A stretch of 64,000 bases of DNA from Mesorhizobium waimense (GTDB taxonomy: Bacteria; Pseudomonadota; Alphaproteobacteria; Rhizobiales; Rhizobiaceae): positions 1-64,000 of the forward strand of contig NZ_QZWZ01000004.1 in NCBI RefSeq assembly GCF_003601975.1. The letters are read 5' to 3'. Made by a program: the position numbers and the translations under genes. Shown one piece after another: positions 27,140 to 35,429 of this stretch. The number at the start of each line of letters is the position of its first letter. Position 1 is the first letter of the stretch. The notes under the pieces are model-generated. The model was not told the DNA's origin. It was given only the letters and a program-made list of their open reading frames with translations, and searched no databases.

Positions 27140-27156
27140 GGATACCTTTGGTATCC
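27140..27156 (-). promoter_or_regulatory. perfect GATACC palindrome upstream of the TetR gene
   Basis: GGATACC-TTT-GGTATCC is the only fully symmetric copy of the motif in the window, though its spacer is three bases where the other copies have four. It lies between the DoxX-like and TetR genes, 27 bases ahead of the TetR start. Confidence 0.65.
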
Positions 27157-27170
27157 GAATCGGCCGAAGG

Positions 27171-27527
27171 TTAGAAGGCCGAAACAATACAGGCAAGCGC
27201 CCAGAAGATCGGGTATTCGGGGCCCATCAACTGCCAGCGCCAGCGCGGGCCGTTGATCTGCACCACCGCATAGGCCGCTCCCAGCAAGACGGCCACGCCG
27301 CACGCCGCAGCCCATCGCGGATAGATGTCGAACACCATTCCAACGGCGGCAACAAATTCCAGCGCAACCGTCAGCACGATGAAGGGTTTTCCTGGCTTCA
27401 GCCCGGCGGCCTCGAACGTCTTTGTCGCCTTTTCGAAGTTCCTGATCTTTCCAATGAGATGCGGAATGAACCAGATCCCGCACAGAATGCGCAGGAGATC
27501 GATTGGCGTTAGCATGAACTCCGGCAT
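27171..27527 (-). CDS. DoxX-like small membrane protein
   Basis: The 118-residue protein has four membrane spans with the DoxX/DoxD-like wording LLRILCGIWFIPHLIGKI at the start, TVALEFVAAVGMVFDIYP in the middle and YPIFWALACIVSAF at the end. The function of the family is not settled; some members support quinone-linked redox or stress resistance. It lies upstream of the TetR gene on the same strand and may be transcribed with it. The gene 5' region to 27798 contains the divergent GATACC operator. Confidence 0.7.
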   Translation of the reverse strand: MPEFMLTPIDLLRILCGIWFIPHLIGKIRNFEKATKTFEAAGLKPGKPFIVLTVALEFVAAVGMVFDIYPRWAAACGVAVLLGAAYAVVQINGPRWRWQLMGPEYPIFWALACIVSAF

Positions 27528-27717
27528 TGATTCCTCCGTGTAGAACGTCGAACGGACCGCCCGGCCCTTCCTCCCGTCCTTGTTGCCATATCGGGCGACG
27601 TTCTCTCATCCAGCGGAGCCGAAGCGTTTGTCGCCAGGCCGCAACCGATGCGGCCTTCGCCGACATTTCCCGCAAATGCTGTCGTCAGTGGAAATCGGCT
27701 CTTGCGTCACCCAATCC

Positions 27718-27735
27718 AGATACTATACGGTATCC
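27718..27735 (+). promoter_or_regulatory. GATACC-type operator before the dehydrogenase-ligJ-ligK operon
   Basis: AGATACT-ATAC-GGTATCC is an 18-bp palindrome with two mismatches. It covers a possible -10 TATACG (27724-27729), with TTGCGT (27702-27707) 16 bases upstream as -35. The dehydrogenase gene starts at 27798. Confidence 0.6.
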
Positions 27736-27797
27736 ACAGTCTACGAGGAATGTCAACGAGGCATCTCTGCGAACTGGCATATTGGGAGGAACAGACG

Positions 27798-28907
27798 ATG
27801 ACGATCATGATGCGGGCGGCACGGCTTCATGCCGTGAACGAGCCGATGCGTGTCGAGGAAGTGGCCAAGCCGATGGCATCCGGAACGGATGTGGTCGTCG
27901 AGGTCAAGGCCTGCGGGATGGTGCCCAATCTCGCGAACGTGCTCAACAACTGGGAGACCTGGTACCCGCATCAGCCGCTGCCGGCGAAGCCCGCGATCTT
28001 CGGCCTCGACCCTGCGGGCATCGTGCATCAGGTCGGCGAACAGGTCGTGGCGATCAAGCCGGGCGACCGCGTGTATGTGAACCCGCTGCGTTCCTGCGGT
28101 GCATGTCATGCCTGCGTCAGCGGCCATCAGGCGAAGTGCGAATATTTCACCTTCAACGGCTATTTCGGCTTCAACAGGAACAGCCTGGAAATCTACAAGC
28201 GCTATCCTGAGGGGGGCTTCGCCCAGTTCATGCGCGCGCCCCAGAATGCGATCGTCAAGATCCCCGACAACATGACCTACCCACAGGCGGCCCGCATGGG
28301 TTACCTCGGCACGGCGTATTCCGCGCTCAAGAAGTTCGGCATACCGGCCGGCAAGTCGCTGATCATCAATGGTGCGACCGGCACGCTGGGCGTCGGCGCG
28401 ACACTCTTCGCGCTCGCCATGGGCGTCTCGACGATCTATGCGGTAGCACGCGGCAAGCCTCTGCTCGAGCGGCTGAAGCAGCTTGCCCCGAACCGGATCC
28501 AGACTTTCTCCAACCAGGACGGCAAGGTCGCCGACTGGGTCCGCTCGCAGACCGGCGGTCTCGGCGCCGACTTCATGCTCGACTGCCTCGGTGCGGTGGC
28601 CGACGTCAACGCCATGAAGGACGCCATGATGGGCGTCAAGCGCGGCGGCCGCATCGTCAACATCGGCGGTACCGGCAGCGACATGCTGTTCAACACCAAA
28701 TGGTGGATGGACAATTCGATGCAGCTTCTTGGCTCGGCCTGGCTGACCACGGCCGAGGGCATGGAGGTCGCCGAAATGGTGGGCTCCGGCGCGATCGACC
28801 TTTCGGTGCTGGAGGCGCGGACGTATCCGCTAGAGCGCATCAACGAGGCCATCAATGGCGTCGCCTCCGGTGACGGTGGCTTCACCAACTACGTGCTCGA
28901 ACCATAG
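27798..28907 (+). CDS. zinc-type medium-chain dehydrogenase/reductase, paralogue of the 19496-20617 protein
   Basis: The 369-residue MDR protein starts at ATG 27798 behind GGGAGG. It keeps the four-Cys structural zinc lobe (SCGACHACVSGHQAKC) and a Rossmann fold (INGATGTLGVGATLFA), but the catalytic-zinc GHE motif is replaced by FGLDPAG. Long segments are shared with the paralogue at 19496: VPNLAN, FGLDPAG, GDRVYVNP, GSAWLTT. It is the first gene of an operon with ligJ and ligK, suggesting a reaction just before 4-oxalomesaconate, perhaps an oxidation of a semialdehyde or a double-bond reduction. Function is inferred from context only. Confidence 0.77.
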   Translation: MTIMMRAARLHAVNEPMRVEEVAKPMASGTDVVVEVKACGMVPNLANVLNNWETWYPHQPLPAKPAIFGLDPAGIVHQVGEQVVAIKPGDRVYVNPLRSCGACHACVSGHQAKCEYFTFNGYFGFNRNSLEIYKRYPEGGFAQFMRAPQNAIVKIPDNMTYPQAARMGYLGTAYSALKKFGIPAGKSLIINGATGTLGVGATLFALAMGVSTIYAVARGKPLLERLKQLAPNRIQTFSNQDGKVADWVRSQTGGLGADFMLDCLGAVADVNAMKDAMMGVKRGGRIVNIGGTGSDMLFNTKWWMDNSMQLLGSAWLTTAEGMEVAEMVGSGAIDLSVLEARTYPLERINEAINGVASGDGGFTNYVLEP

Positions 28908-29003
28908 CTGGGCCATCGGCATCGGCGGGCTTCACCGTCCGCCGCTTGCCGGCAACCGCGGAACGGCGCAGCGATCCGCTATCTTATGCGCGAAGAGAAC
29001 GAA

Positions 29004-30026
29004 ATGATCATCGATTGCCACGGCCACTACACGAGCGAACCGCCGGAGCACCATGCCTTTCGCAAGACGCAGCTCGAGTTCGTCGAAGGCATGCGCGACG
29101 CCATGCCCGTCTATCCCGGCATCACCGACGAAATGCTAAGGGCGACGATCGAGCAGAACCAGTTGCGCCTGCAGCGCGAGCGCGGTACCGACCTGACCAT
29201 CCTGTCGCCGCGGGCTTCGGGCATGGGCCACCATATTGGCAGCGCCGAGAACAATGCCGAATGGTCGCGTATCTCCAACGACTTGATCGCCCGCATCGTC
29301 GAGATGTTCCCGGCCAACTTCGCGGGCGTATGCCAGCTGCCGCAATCGATGAGCGGCGACCTGAAGCCGGTGCTTGCCGAACTCGAGCGCTGCGTCCTCG
29401 AACTCGGCTTCGTCGGCTGCAACCTCAACCCCGATCCGTCCGGCGGCTTCTGGTCGGCACCGCCGATCCACGATAGCTATTGGTATCCGCTCTTCGAAAA
29501 AATGGTCGAGCTGCAGGTGCCGGCCATGATCCATGTCTCCGGCTCCTGCAGTTCCTGCCTGCATACGACCGGCGCGCATTACATCAACGCCGACACCGCC
29601 GTGTTCATGCAGCTGATCCAGGGCGACCTGTTCAGCGCGTTTCCCGGTCTCAGGCTGATTATCCCGCACGGCGGCGGCGCCGCGCCCTACCATTGGGGAC
29701 GCTATCGCGGCCTGGCGATGATGTTGGACAGGCCCGGACTGGCCGAGCATCTGATGCGCAACGTCTTCTTCGACAGCTGCGTCTATCATCAGGCGGGCAT
29801 CGACACGCTGTTCCGCGTCGTTGGCCCGGCCAACATCGTGTTCGGCTCCGAGTTGCTCGGAGCGGTCAAGGCCATCGATCCGGAAACCGGCTTCGCCTTC
29901 GACGACACGCGGCGCTACGTCGACGCGCTTTCGCTCGGTGAGGTCGAACGGCACGCCGTGTTCGAAGGCAATGCCCGGAAGGTCTATCCGAGGCTTGATG
30001 CGCGGCTGAAGGCACAAGGGCGTTAG
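29004..30026 (+). CDS. ligJ: 4-oxalomesaconate hydratase (LigJ-type amidohydrolase-family enzyme)
   Basis: The 340-residue protein closely matches LigJ of Sphingobium: IIDCHGHYT start, [53 protein letters not shown], and [15 protein letters not shown]. Metal ligands are visible as the His pair in DCHGHY, the His in MIHVSGSC and that in IPHGGG. LigJ adds water to 4-oxalomesaconate to give 4-carboxy-4-hydroxy-2-oxoadipate in the protocatechuate 4,5- and gallate cleavage pathways. A start six codons earlier (28986) is possible. The gene is followed by the aldolase for its product, which confirms the assignment. Confidence 0.9.
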   Translation: MIIDCHGHYTSEPPEHHAFRKTQLEFVEGMRDAMPVYPGITDEMLRATIEQNQLRLQRERGTDLTILSPRASGMGHHIGSAENNAEWSRISNDLIARIVEMFPANFAGVCQLPQSMSGDLKPVLAELERCVLELGFVGCNLNPDPSGGFWSAPPIHDSYWYPLFEKMVELQVPAMIHVSGSCSSCLHTTGAHYINADTAVFMQLIQGDLFSAFPGLRLIIPHGGGAAPYHWGRYRGLAMMLDRPGLAEHLMRNVFFDSCVYHQAGIDTLFRVVGPANIVFGSELLGAVKAIDPETGFAFDDTRRYVDALSLGEVERHAVFEGNARKVYPRLDARLKAQGR

Positions 30027-30093
30027 ACCAGCCAATGAGCATTGTTCGGGTGCGGCGCCGGATGCCGCACCTCATCGTTCCGGGAGAACACTT

Positions 30094-30765
30094 ATGGCCA
30101 AAGTCGTCACCAAGACCGAGCGCACGCCGATCGAGACGTGCGATGCTCTTGGCCAACTTGGCGTGGCCACGGTTCACGAGGCGCAGGGGCGGACGGGCCT
30201 GCTCGCCGCGCGCCTGCGGCCTATCTATGACGGTGTGAGGATCGGCGGCAACGCGCTGACTTGTGAAGTTGCGCCGGGCGACAATTGGATGATCCACGTC
30301 GCGCTGGAACTGGCACGACCAGGCGACATCCTGGTCGTCACCCCGACCTCGCCCTGCGAGGACGGCTATTTCGGCGACCTGCTGGCTGAATCGGCCAAGG
30401 CGCAAGGCATCAGGGGCCTCATCATCGATGCTGGCGTGCGCGATGTGTCGACCCTGCGCTCCATGGCCTTCCCGGTCTGGTCGAAGGCGATCTGCGCACA
30501 GGGGACGGTCAAGGAGACGCTCGGCAATGTCCAGGTGCCAATCGTCTGCGCCGGCGCCCATATCCGGCCTGGCGACGTCGTCGTGGCTGATGACGATGGC
30601 GTGTGCGTCGTGCCGCGTGAAATCGCGGAAAAAGTCCTCGAAACCGCCCGCAGGCGCGAGGCGATGGAAGAAGAAAAGCGAAGCCTTTACGCAGCCGGCA
30701 AGCTAAGTCTCGATGTCAACGACATGCGCGAGCGCTTGCAGCGCAAGGGTCTCATCTACGAGTAG
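30094..30765 (+). CDS. ligK: 4-carboxy-4-hydroxy-2-oxoadipate aldolase (LigK/RraA-like)
   Basis: The 223-residue enzyme is of the RraA-like class II aldolase family: [16 protein letters not shown] at the start, [20 protein letters not shown], the key [10 protein letters not shown] with the catalytic Arg-Asp, and [17 protein letters not shown]. LigK splits 4-carboxy-4-hydroxy-2-oxoadipate into pyruvate and oxaloacetate. The ATG at 30094 has GGGAG ahead. It is 67 bases behind ligJ and ends the operon. The gene set dehydrogenase-ligJ-ligK gives the pathway its exit to central metabolism. Confidence 0.9.
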   Translation: MAKVVTKTERTPIETCDALGQLGVATVHEAQGRTGLLAARLRPIYDGVRIGGNALTCEVAPGDNWMIHVALELARPGDILVVTPTSPCEDGYFGDLLAESAKAQGIRGLIIDAGVRDVSTLRSMAFPVWSKAICAQGTVKETLGNVQVPIVCAGAHIRPGDVVVADDDGVCVVPREIAEKVLETARRREAMEEEKRSLYAAGKLSLDVNDMRERLQRKGLIYE

Positions 30766-31037
30766 GGACCGCCTCGCCGGTTGCGCGACTGATAAAATAA
30801 GCGGATCCGTGGCACCAGTGCGCTATTGCGCCAAACGCTCGAGCTTTCGACGTATCGTGGTTGCCATCGTCGGCAGCTGCAAGCAGCCGCCCCGAGTGCC
30901 CGGGAGATTTTCGAACCGCCGCTTTTCCGCGTCAAAGACCCGATCCACAAGCCAGGAGCCGGCAGCTGCGCGATGGTGATTGAGACTGGCGCCGACAGCT
31001 GCAAGGTCACCAATATCGCCACGAACGTCGAGCTATC

Positions 31038-31328
31038 TCAAAATGCAGGCATGCGCATGTCTGACGTCTTGAGGGACTGGGTTCGAAGATGATCCTGGAA
31101 CACCCGTCTGAGTTCCCGATAATTCGCGAACCCCAAGTGACGAGCAAGCCGCGAAACCGTCGAGGTTCCCACGTGGCAGCGGCAAGCGACTACAGAAGTG
31201 CTATCGAAAGCGGCAATCTCGGGCTTCTCAAGAATTTTTCTCGCTACTTGCTCCATCGCCTTTGGCAAGACCAGCTCGCGTTTGGCGATAGCTACTTTGA
31301 TTTCATCGAGAGTTCGAGGTTTGTTCAT
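31038..31328 (-). pseudogene. truncated RpiR-family regulator (DNA-binding domain only)
   Basis: The 96-residue frame has the RpiR-type helix-turn-helix domain (KPEIAAFDSTSVVACRCHVGTSTVSRLARHLGF, residues about 30-65) but stops soon afterwards. RpiR proteins normally go on with a sugar-phosphate-binding SIS domain of about 150 residues, and no such sequence follows in any frame toward 30766. It lies exactly where the aromatic island meets the polyol operon, so truncation by a recombination event is likely. The remaining piece could still bind DNA without a ligand. Confidence 0.65.
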
Positions 31329-31442
31329 GGCTGTAGCTCTTAAAGAACGAGAAGAAGGCGTTCGACACCATGGCTGTCATGTTGCAAATTCGGTTAAGTC
31401 GCTTGAGGTTTGAAATCGGATTGCGCTTGCTCGCAAGCACTG

Positions 31443-32444
31443 TCAGCCGAGCACGCTGGCGAGTTTCACAGGAGCGCCGGTCTTCGCCGACACCGTTGCT
31501 GCCTCCGCCATCGCCAGCGCGGCAATGCCGTCGTCCAGGGTGACGGGAACCGCCTTACCGCCATTGACTGCCTCGACAAAACCGGCCCATTCGGCGGCAT
31601 AGGCCGGCATGTAGCGCTCCAGGAAGAAGTAGGTCGGCTTGGCCCCCGTCACGCCAGAGGTGGTGGACTTTACCACCGTGTTTTCCAGCATGTTCTGCGC
31701 CTGCAGCAGCCCTTGCGAACCCAGCAGTTCCAACCGCTGGTCATAGCCATAGACCGCGCGCCGGCTGTTCTTGATGACAGCAATCCGGCCATCATCGTAG
31801 GTGAGCGTGACCACGGCCGTGTCGACATCGCCCGCAGCCCCGATTTCAGGATCGACGATCGAGGATCCCACGGCGGTCACCGCCATGGGCGCGGCACCCA
31901 TGATGAAATTCGCCATGTCGAAGTCGTGGATCATCATGTCGCGGAACAGTCCACCCGAGACCTTGATGTAGGCAACGGGCGGCGGCGCGGGATCGAAGGA
32001 TGTAATTGACAGGAGTTCGGTCTTGCCGATCTCGCCTCTGTCGGCGGCAGTCTTCAGCGCCGCGAAATTTGGGTCGAAGCGGCGGTTGAAGCCGATCATT
32101 ACCGGGCGCTTGGTGGCGGCAGCTGCCTTGCGGCATTCCAGCGCGCGCGCAAGACTGAGGTCCACCGGCTTCTCGCAAAGAACAGCTTTGCCAGCGGCGG
32201 TCGCACGCTCGATCAAATCAGAATGGGTGTCTGTCGAGGTGGCAATCAAAACCGCATCGATGGCGGGATCGTTCAGGACGGCTTCTGTGGTTCGTGCCTC
32301 AGCCCGGTACTGAGTAGCGAGCTTTTCGGCGGCCGCCGTATTGATGTCCGACACGGCGACGAGTTTGCTGCCAGGGTGCGACGAGATCGCCGTCGCATGA
32401 ACGCCGGCAATCCGCCCGGCCCCGAGAAGTCCAACATTAAGCAT
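31443..32444 (-). CDS. Gfo/Idh/MocA-family dehydrogenase, inositol 2-dehydrogenase-like
   Basis: The 333-residue NAD(P)-dependent oxidoreductase starts at the ATG at 32442-32444. The Rossmann motif is VGLLGAGRIAGVHA; the family-typical CEKPVDLSL is near residue 95; and GGLFRDMMIHDFDMANFI matches the substrate-site segment of IolG, with the catalytic Lys in the CEKP motif and the His in HDFDMA. Such enzymes oxidise inositol or related polyols to the ketone. It is the last gene of the minus-strand operon that begins at 38707, matching MocA/IolG in moc-type catabolism. Confidence 0.87.
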   Translation of the reverse strand: MLNVGLLGAGRIAGVHATAISSHPGSKLVAVSDINTAAAEKLATQYRAEARTTEAVLNDPAIDAVLIATSTDTHSDLIERATAAGKAVLCEKPVDLSLARALECRKAAAATKRPVMIGFNRRFDPNFAALKTAADRGEIGKTELLSITSFDPAPPPVAYIKVSGGLFRDMMIHDFDMANFIMGAAPMAVTAVGSSIVDPEIGAAGDVDTAVVTLTYDDGRIAVIKNSRRAVYGYDQRLELLGSQGLLQAQNMLENTVVKSTTSGVTGAKPTYFFLERYMPAYAAEWAGFVEAVNGGKAVPVTLDDGIAALAMAEAATVSAKTGAPVKLASVLG

Positions 32445-32562
32445 CAGTTTCCAAAGCTCCGTACAACATTGAATTGATAGGGTCAGCTTTCGCTGCTCTG
32501 AGACGATCCACATCCGCAAGCGTTCGTGTTCCTTCTTGCGCCGTCGTGGCCCCTCGCTGAGT

Positions 32563-33393
32563 CTAGGATCCGGCTTGGGCTTGATTGACGAAGCGAGCAA
32601 ACTCCTCGTCGGCGATCGCAACATTGTGTTCCGGCGCCGGATAGGCGCCAGAATTGACATCGGCGATGAACTCCTTGAAAGCCGCAACCCGCTCGTTCTG
32701 CAGCCGCTCGTATTCGATTGCGAAATTGCGATAGGTACGCGCGTGCCGTGGCTTGTGGCCCTGGGTATGGCCCAATACGTCTTCGGCGAAGAGATACTGG
32801 GCGTCAGCACCCGGCCCGGCTCCCATGCCGAGCATGATCATCGAAGTGTTCTTCGAGATGAATGCACTGACTTTGTCAGGGACAACTTCAAGCTCGGCGC
32901 CGAAGCAGCCGATGGCCTCAAGCTGCTTCACCTGCTGCCAGACTTTCAGGGCTTCCTGCCCGGTCCTGCCCACCGCGCGAAAGCCTGTCCAGGTGATGTA
33001 GGAAGGAATGAGGCCGACATGCGCCACGATTGGCACGTGGTTATCGCACAATGTCTTCTGGATGTCATAAGAGGCAGCGCAATAGAAGCAGTCACCTCCC
33101 ATCGCTGCGAAGTGGAAAGCTGCCCGCAGATAGTCCTCGGCAGTTGCGAGAGGCCGGCCCTGAAAGGTTCCCCAGCCGCCATAAGGCAGACCGACCTGCA
33201 CGAAGCAGCGCCCAGCAGCCTCACGCATTTGAGGACTGAAAAAGCGCCCCTCGATCGACAGCATGTGGATCCCCGCCGCGTTCGCGGCAGCGGCCTCTTC
33301 TTCCGTAGTGACATAAAGCATCGAGATCTTTTCGCCGCGCGCCTTCATGGCGCGAATGTCGGCGACGGTGGGGCGGATGTTCTTGCTGACCAT
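32563..33393 (-). CDS. PanB-superfamily (ketopantoate hydroxymethyltransferase-like) enzyme
   Basis: The 276-residue protein follows the PanB fold: PIVAHVGLIPSYITWTGF, QLEAIGCFGAELEVVPD with the metal-site Glu region, and MLGMGAGPGADAQYLFAEDVLG. True PanB transfers a hydroxymethyl group from 5,10-methylene-THF to 2-oxoisovalerate. The N-terminal segment is less canonical, and no panC is nearby, so pantothenate synthesis is unlikely to be its role. Set between an inositol-dehydrogenase-like and an isomerase-like gene, it may handle a one-carbon unit or a carbon-carbon bond of the polyol pathway. Related genes are known beside moc-like operons only by analogy, so this remains open. Confidence 0.7.
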   Translation of the reverse strand: MVSKNIRPTVADIRAMKARGEKISMLYVTTEEEAAAANAAGIHMLSIEGRFFSPQMREAAGRCFVQVGLPYGGWGTFQGRPLATAEDYLRAAFHFAAMGGDCFYCAASYDIQKTLCDNHVPIVAHVGLIPSYITWTGFRAVGRTGQEALKVWQQVKQLEAIGCFGAELEVVPDKVSAFISKNTSMIMLGMGAGPGADAQYLFAEDVLGHTQGHKPRHARTYRNFAIEYERLQNERVAAFKEFIADVNSGAYPAPEHNVAIADEEFARFVNQAQAGS

Positions 33394-33397
33394 GGAC

Positions 33398-34180
33398 CTA
33401 CACCGTGAATGCGTTGCGGAAGGCGTCGAGTGCGACTTCGGGATCGCCGGAGGCAAACGCCTCCATGCCCACCGGCCCGCGATAGCCCATGCCCTTCAGC
33501 GCATGGGCGATGCCCCGGTAGTTGATCTCGCCGGTGCCGGGCTCCATCCGCCCCGGCACGTCGGCCACCTGGACCTCGCCGATCCACGGCAGGCAGGCGC
33601 GACAGAGTTCGATCAAATTCCCCTCGCCAATCTGCGCATGGTAGAGGTCGAGGTTGAGGCGCAAGCCAGGCCGGTTCACACTCGAGACCAGCGCAAGCGT
33701 ATCCTCGGCACGTGCGAACGGCACGCCGGGATGGTCGACCGGCAGGTTCAAATTCTCCAGCGTGAAGGTCACGCCTTCGGCCTCGGCGAGGTCGGCGACG
33801 CGGTTGAGCGTGTCGCGCGCCTTGAGCCACATCGCACCGGTGACCGTCTCGCAAGGCGCGACCGGCAGGCCGCCCTCGCCCAGCCCGGTTCCATGCAGAT
33901 TGAGCCGCGCGACGCCGAGGCGCTTGCCGACCGCCGCCGTCTCCTTCGCCGTCTTCAAAAGTTCGGCAGCACCATCGTCATCGGGCAGCCGGCCCCTGAG
34001 ATACCCGTTCATGATCGAGAAGGTTGCGCCAGAGCTTTCCAGCATAGCGAGATCATGCTCGGGCCAGTTCCAGAGACCGACCTGAAAACCCATTTCGGTC
34101 AGACGCTTGACGCGGAATTCCATCGGCCGGTCGCGCCACAGCATCTCGGCGCAGGCCGCAAGGATGAAGGTGTCGGACAT
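33398..34180 (-). CDS. hydroxypyruvate-isomerase-like (xylose-isomerase-type TIM barrel) enzyme
   Basis: The 260-residue TIM-barrel protein is of the Hyi/MocC/IolE-type sugar isomerase family: FTLENLNLPVDHPGVP and LRLNLDLYHAQIGEGNL contain the metal-binding Glu and His, QVADVPGRMEPGTGEINY the next His-like/Asp positions, and VGMEAFASGDP the closing Glu. It could isomerise a keto-inositol or a hydroxypyruvate-like product. The stop TAG lies five bases before the PanB-like start, and the Rieske gene ends two bases upstream of its start, so the three are tightly coupled. Confidence 0.8.
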   Translation of the reverse strand: MSDTFILAACAEMLWRDRPMEFRVKRLTEMGFQVGLWNWPEHDLAMLESSGATFSIMNGYLRGRLPDDDGAAELLKTAKETAAVGKRLGVARLNLHGTGLGEGGLPVAPCETVTGAMWLKARDTLNRVADLAEAEGVTFTLENLNLPVDHPGVPFARAEDTLALVSSVNRPGLRLNLDLYHAQIGEGNLIELCRACLPWIGEVQVADVPGRMEPGTGEINYRGIAHALKGMGYRGPVGMEAFASGDPEVALDAFRNAFTV

Positions 34181-34181
34181 G

Positions 34182-34493
34182 TCAGACCTCGATGTACACG
34201 CGGCCGTCTTCGACCTTGGTGGTGTAGGTTTTAAGGTTCACGCAGACCGGTGCGCGCATCGCTTCGCCGGTGCGGTAATCGAACACGCCGTTGTGCTTCG
34301 GGCATTCGATCCTGTATTCCATAACCAGCCCGTCGCTCAGATGTACCTTCTCATGCGTGCACAGGCCGTCGGTACAGAAGAACGTATCGTCCGGGCTGCG
34401 GTAGATGGCGAATGTCCGGCCGCCGTGATCGAAGCGGATGACATCCTCTTCCTCGATATCGTCCGTTGCACACGCATCAATCCATTTTGCCAT
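34182..34493 (-). CDS. Rieske-type [2Fe-2S] ferredoxin, MocE-like
   Basis: The 103-residue protein has the Rieske ligand set Cys45-x-His47 (CTH) and Cys64-x2-His67 (CPKH). It is a stand-alone ferredoxin like MocE and those of toluene dioxygenase systems. The only oxygenase of the operon is the fatty-acid-hydroxylase-superfamily protein at 37700, so it should donate electrons to that enzyme. A dedicated reductase is not encoded in the operon. Confidence 0.85.
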   Translation of the reverse strand: MAKWIDACATDDIEEEDVIRFDHGGRTFAIYRSPDDTFFCTDGLCTHEKVHLSDGLVMEYRIECPKHNGVFDYRTGEAMRAPVCVNLKTYTTKVEDGRVYIEV

Positions 34494-34604
34494 TGTCGCC
34501 CTGAGCCTTGGTCCTCGGTTGGTCGAAAAGTCGGCCGACGGAACACGTGTCCGCCGGCCGCCCGGGAGGGAAGATGCCCCGTGTGGTGAGCATCTTCACT
34601 GGGT

Positions 34605-35429
34605 TTACGGATGCTCTCCGTCACGCGGCGCATGCCCATCGTTGGTCGCCGAGAATCTCTCGATTTCGGCTTCGAGTTCAGCCATCTGCTCGCCGCCGGC
34701 CATGAGATCGGTAATCGCCTCGCGGCTTTTCTCACCCTTGCGGAAATCGGCGGCCTTGGAACCTCTGATGAGGACGGCGAAGTGGTCGCCGACGGTCAGC
34801 GCATGGACGACATTGTGGGTGATGAAGATCACCGCAATGCCCTTGCGGCGCGCCTGCAGGACAATGCGCAGCACATGCGCCGCCTCCTTGACGCCGAGCG
34901 CGGCTGTCGGCTCATCGAGGATCAGCACGCTGGCACCGAAATGGACGGCACGGGCAATGGCCAGGGCCTGACGCTCGCCCCCGGACAGTCCGCCGACGAG
35001 GCGATCGCCGTCATCGATGCGGGTGATGCCGAGCTGGCGCATCTCGGTGACGGCGATCTCGTTGGCCCGTTTGCGGTCGTAGATGGTGAGCGGCCCCCAG
35101 CGCCGTGTCGGCTCGGCGCCGACGAAGAAGGAGCGGCCGATGCTCATCAGCGGGAACGTCCCGCCGAACTGGTGGACCGTCGCGATGCCATGGTCGCTGG
35201 CATCGCGCGGGCTGCCGAATTCGACGGATTTGCCGTCCATTTCCATCCTGCCCGATGTCGGCTTGTGGACGCCGGAGAGGATCTTGATCAGCGTGGATTT
35301 TCCCGCGCCATTGTCGCCGAGCAGGCACAGCACCTCGCCTCTGTTAACCTCGAGCGAAATGTCGTGGAGAACATCGATCGGACCGAACGACTTGTTGATT
35401 CCGGTCAGCCTGAGCAGGGGCGTGGTCAT
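34605..35429 (-). CDS. sugar/polyol ABC importer, ATP-binding protein (FrcA type)
   Basis: The 274-residue single-domain ATPase has Walker A GDNGAGKST, signature LSGGERQ and Walker B VLILDEPT. The length corresponds to FrcA-type subunits, about half of the double-domain RbsA/XylG type, so two copies must assemble. The ATG at 35427-35429 overlaps the stop of the permease gene (ATGA). It powers the importer formed with the permease at 35426 and binding protein at 36605. Confidence 0.85.
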   Translation of the reverse strand: MTTPLLRLTGINKSFGPIDVLHDISLEVNRGEVLCLLGDNGAGKSTLIKILSGVHKPTSGRMEMDGKSVEFGSPRDASDHGIATVHQFGGTFPLMSIGRSFFVGAEPTRRWGPLTIYDRKRANEIAVTEMRQLGITRIDDGDRLVGGLSGGERQALAIARAVHFGASVLILDEPTAALGVKEAAHVLRIVLQARRKGIAVIFITHNVVHALTVGDHFAVLIRGSKAADFRKGEKSREAITDLMAGGEQMAELEAEIERFSATNDGHAPRDGEHP

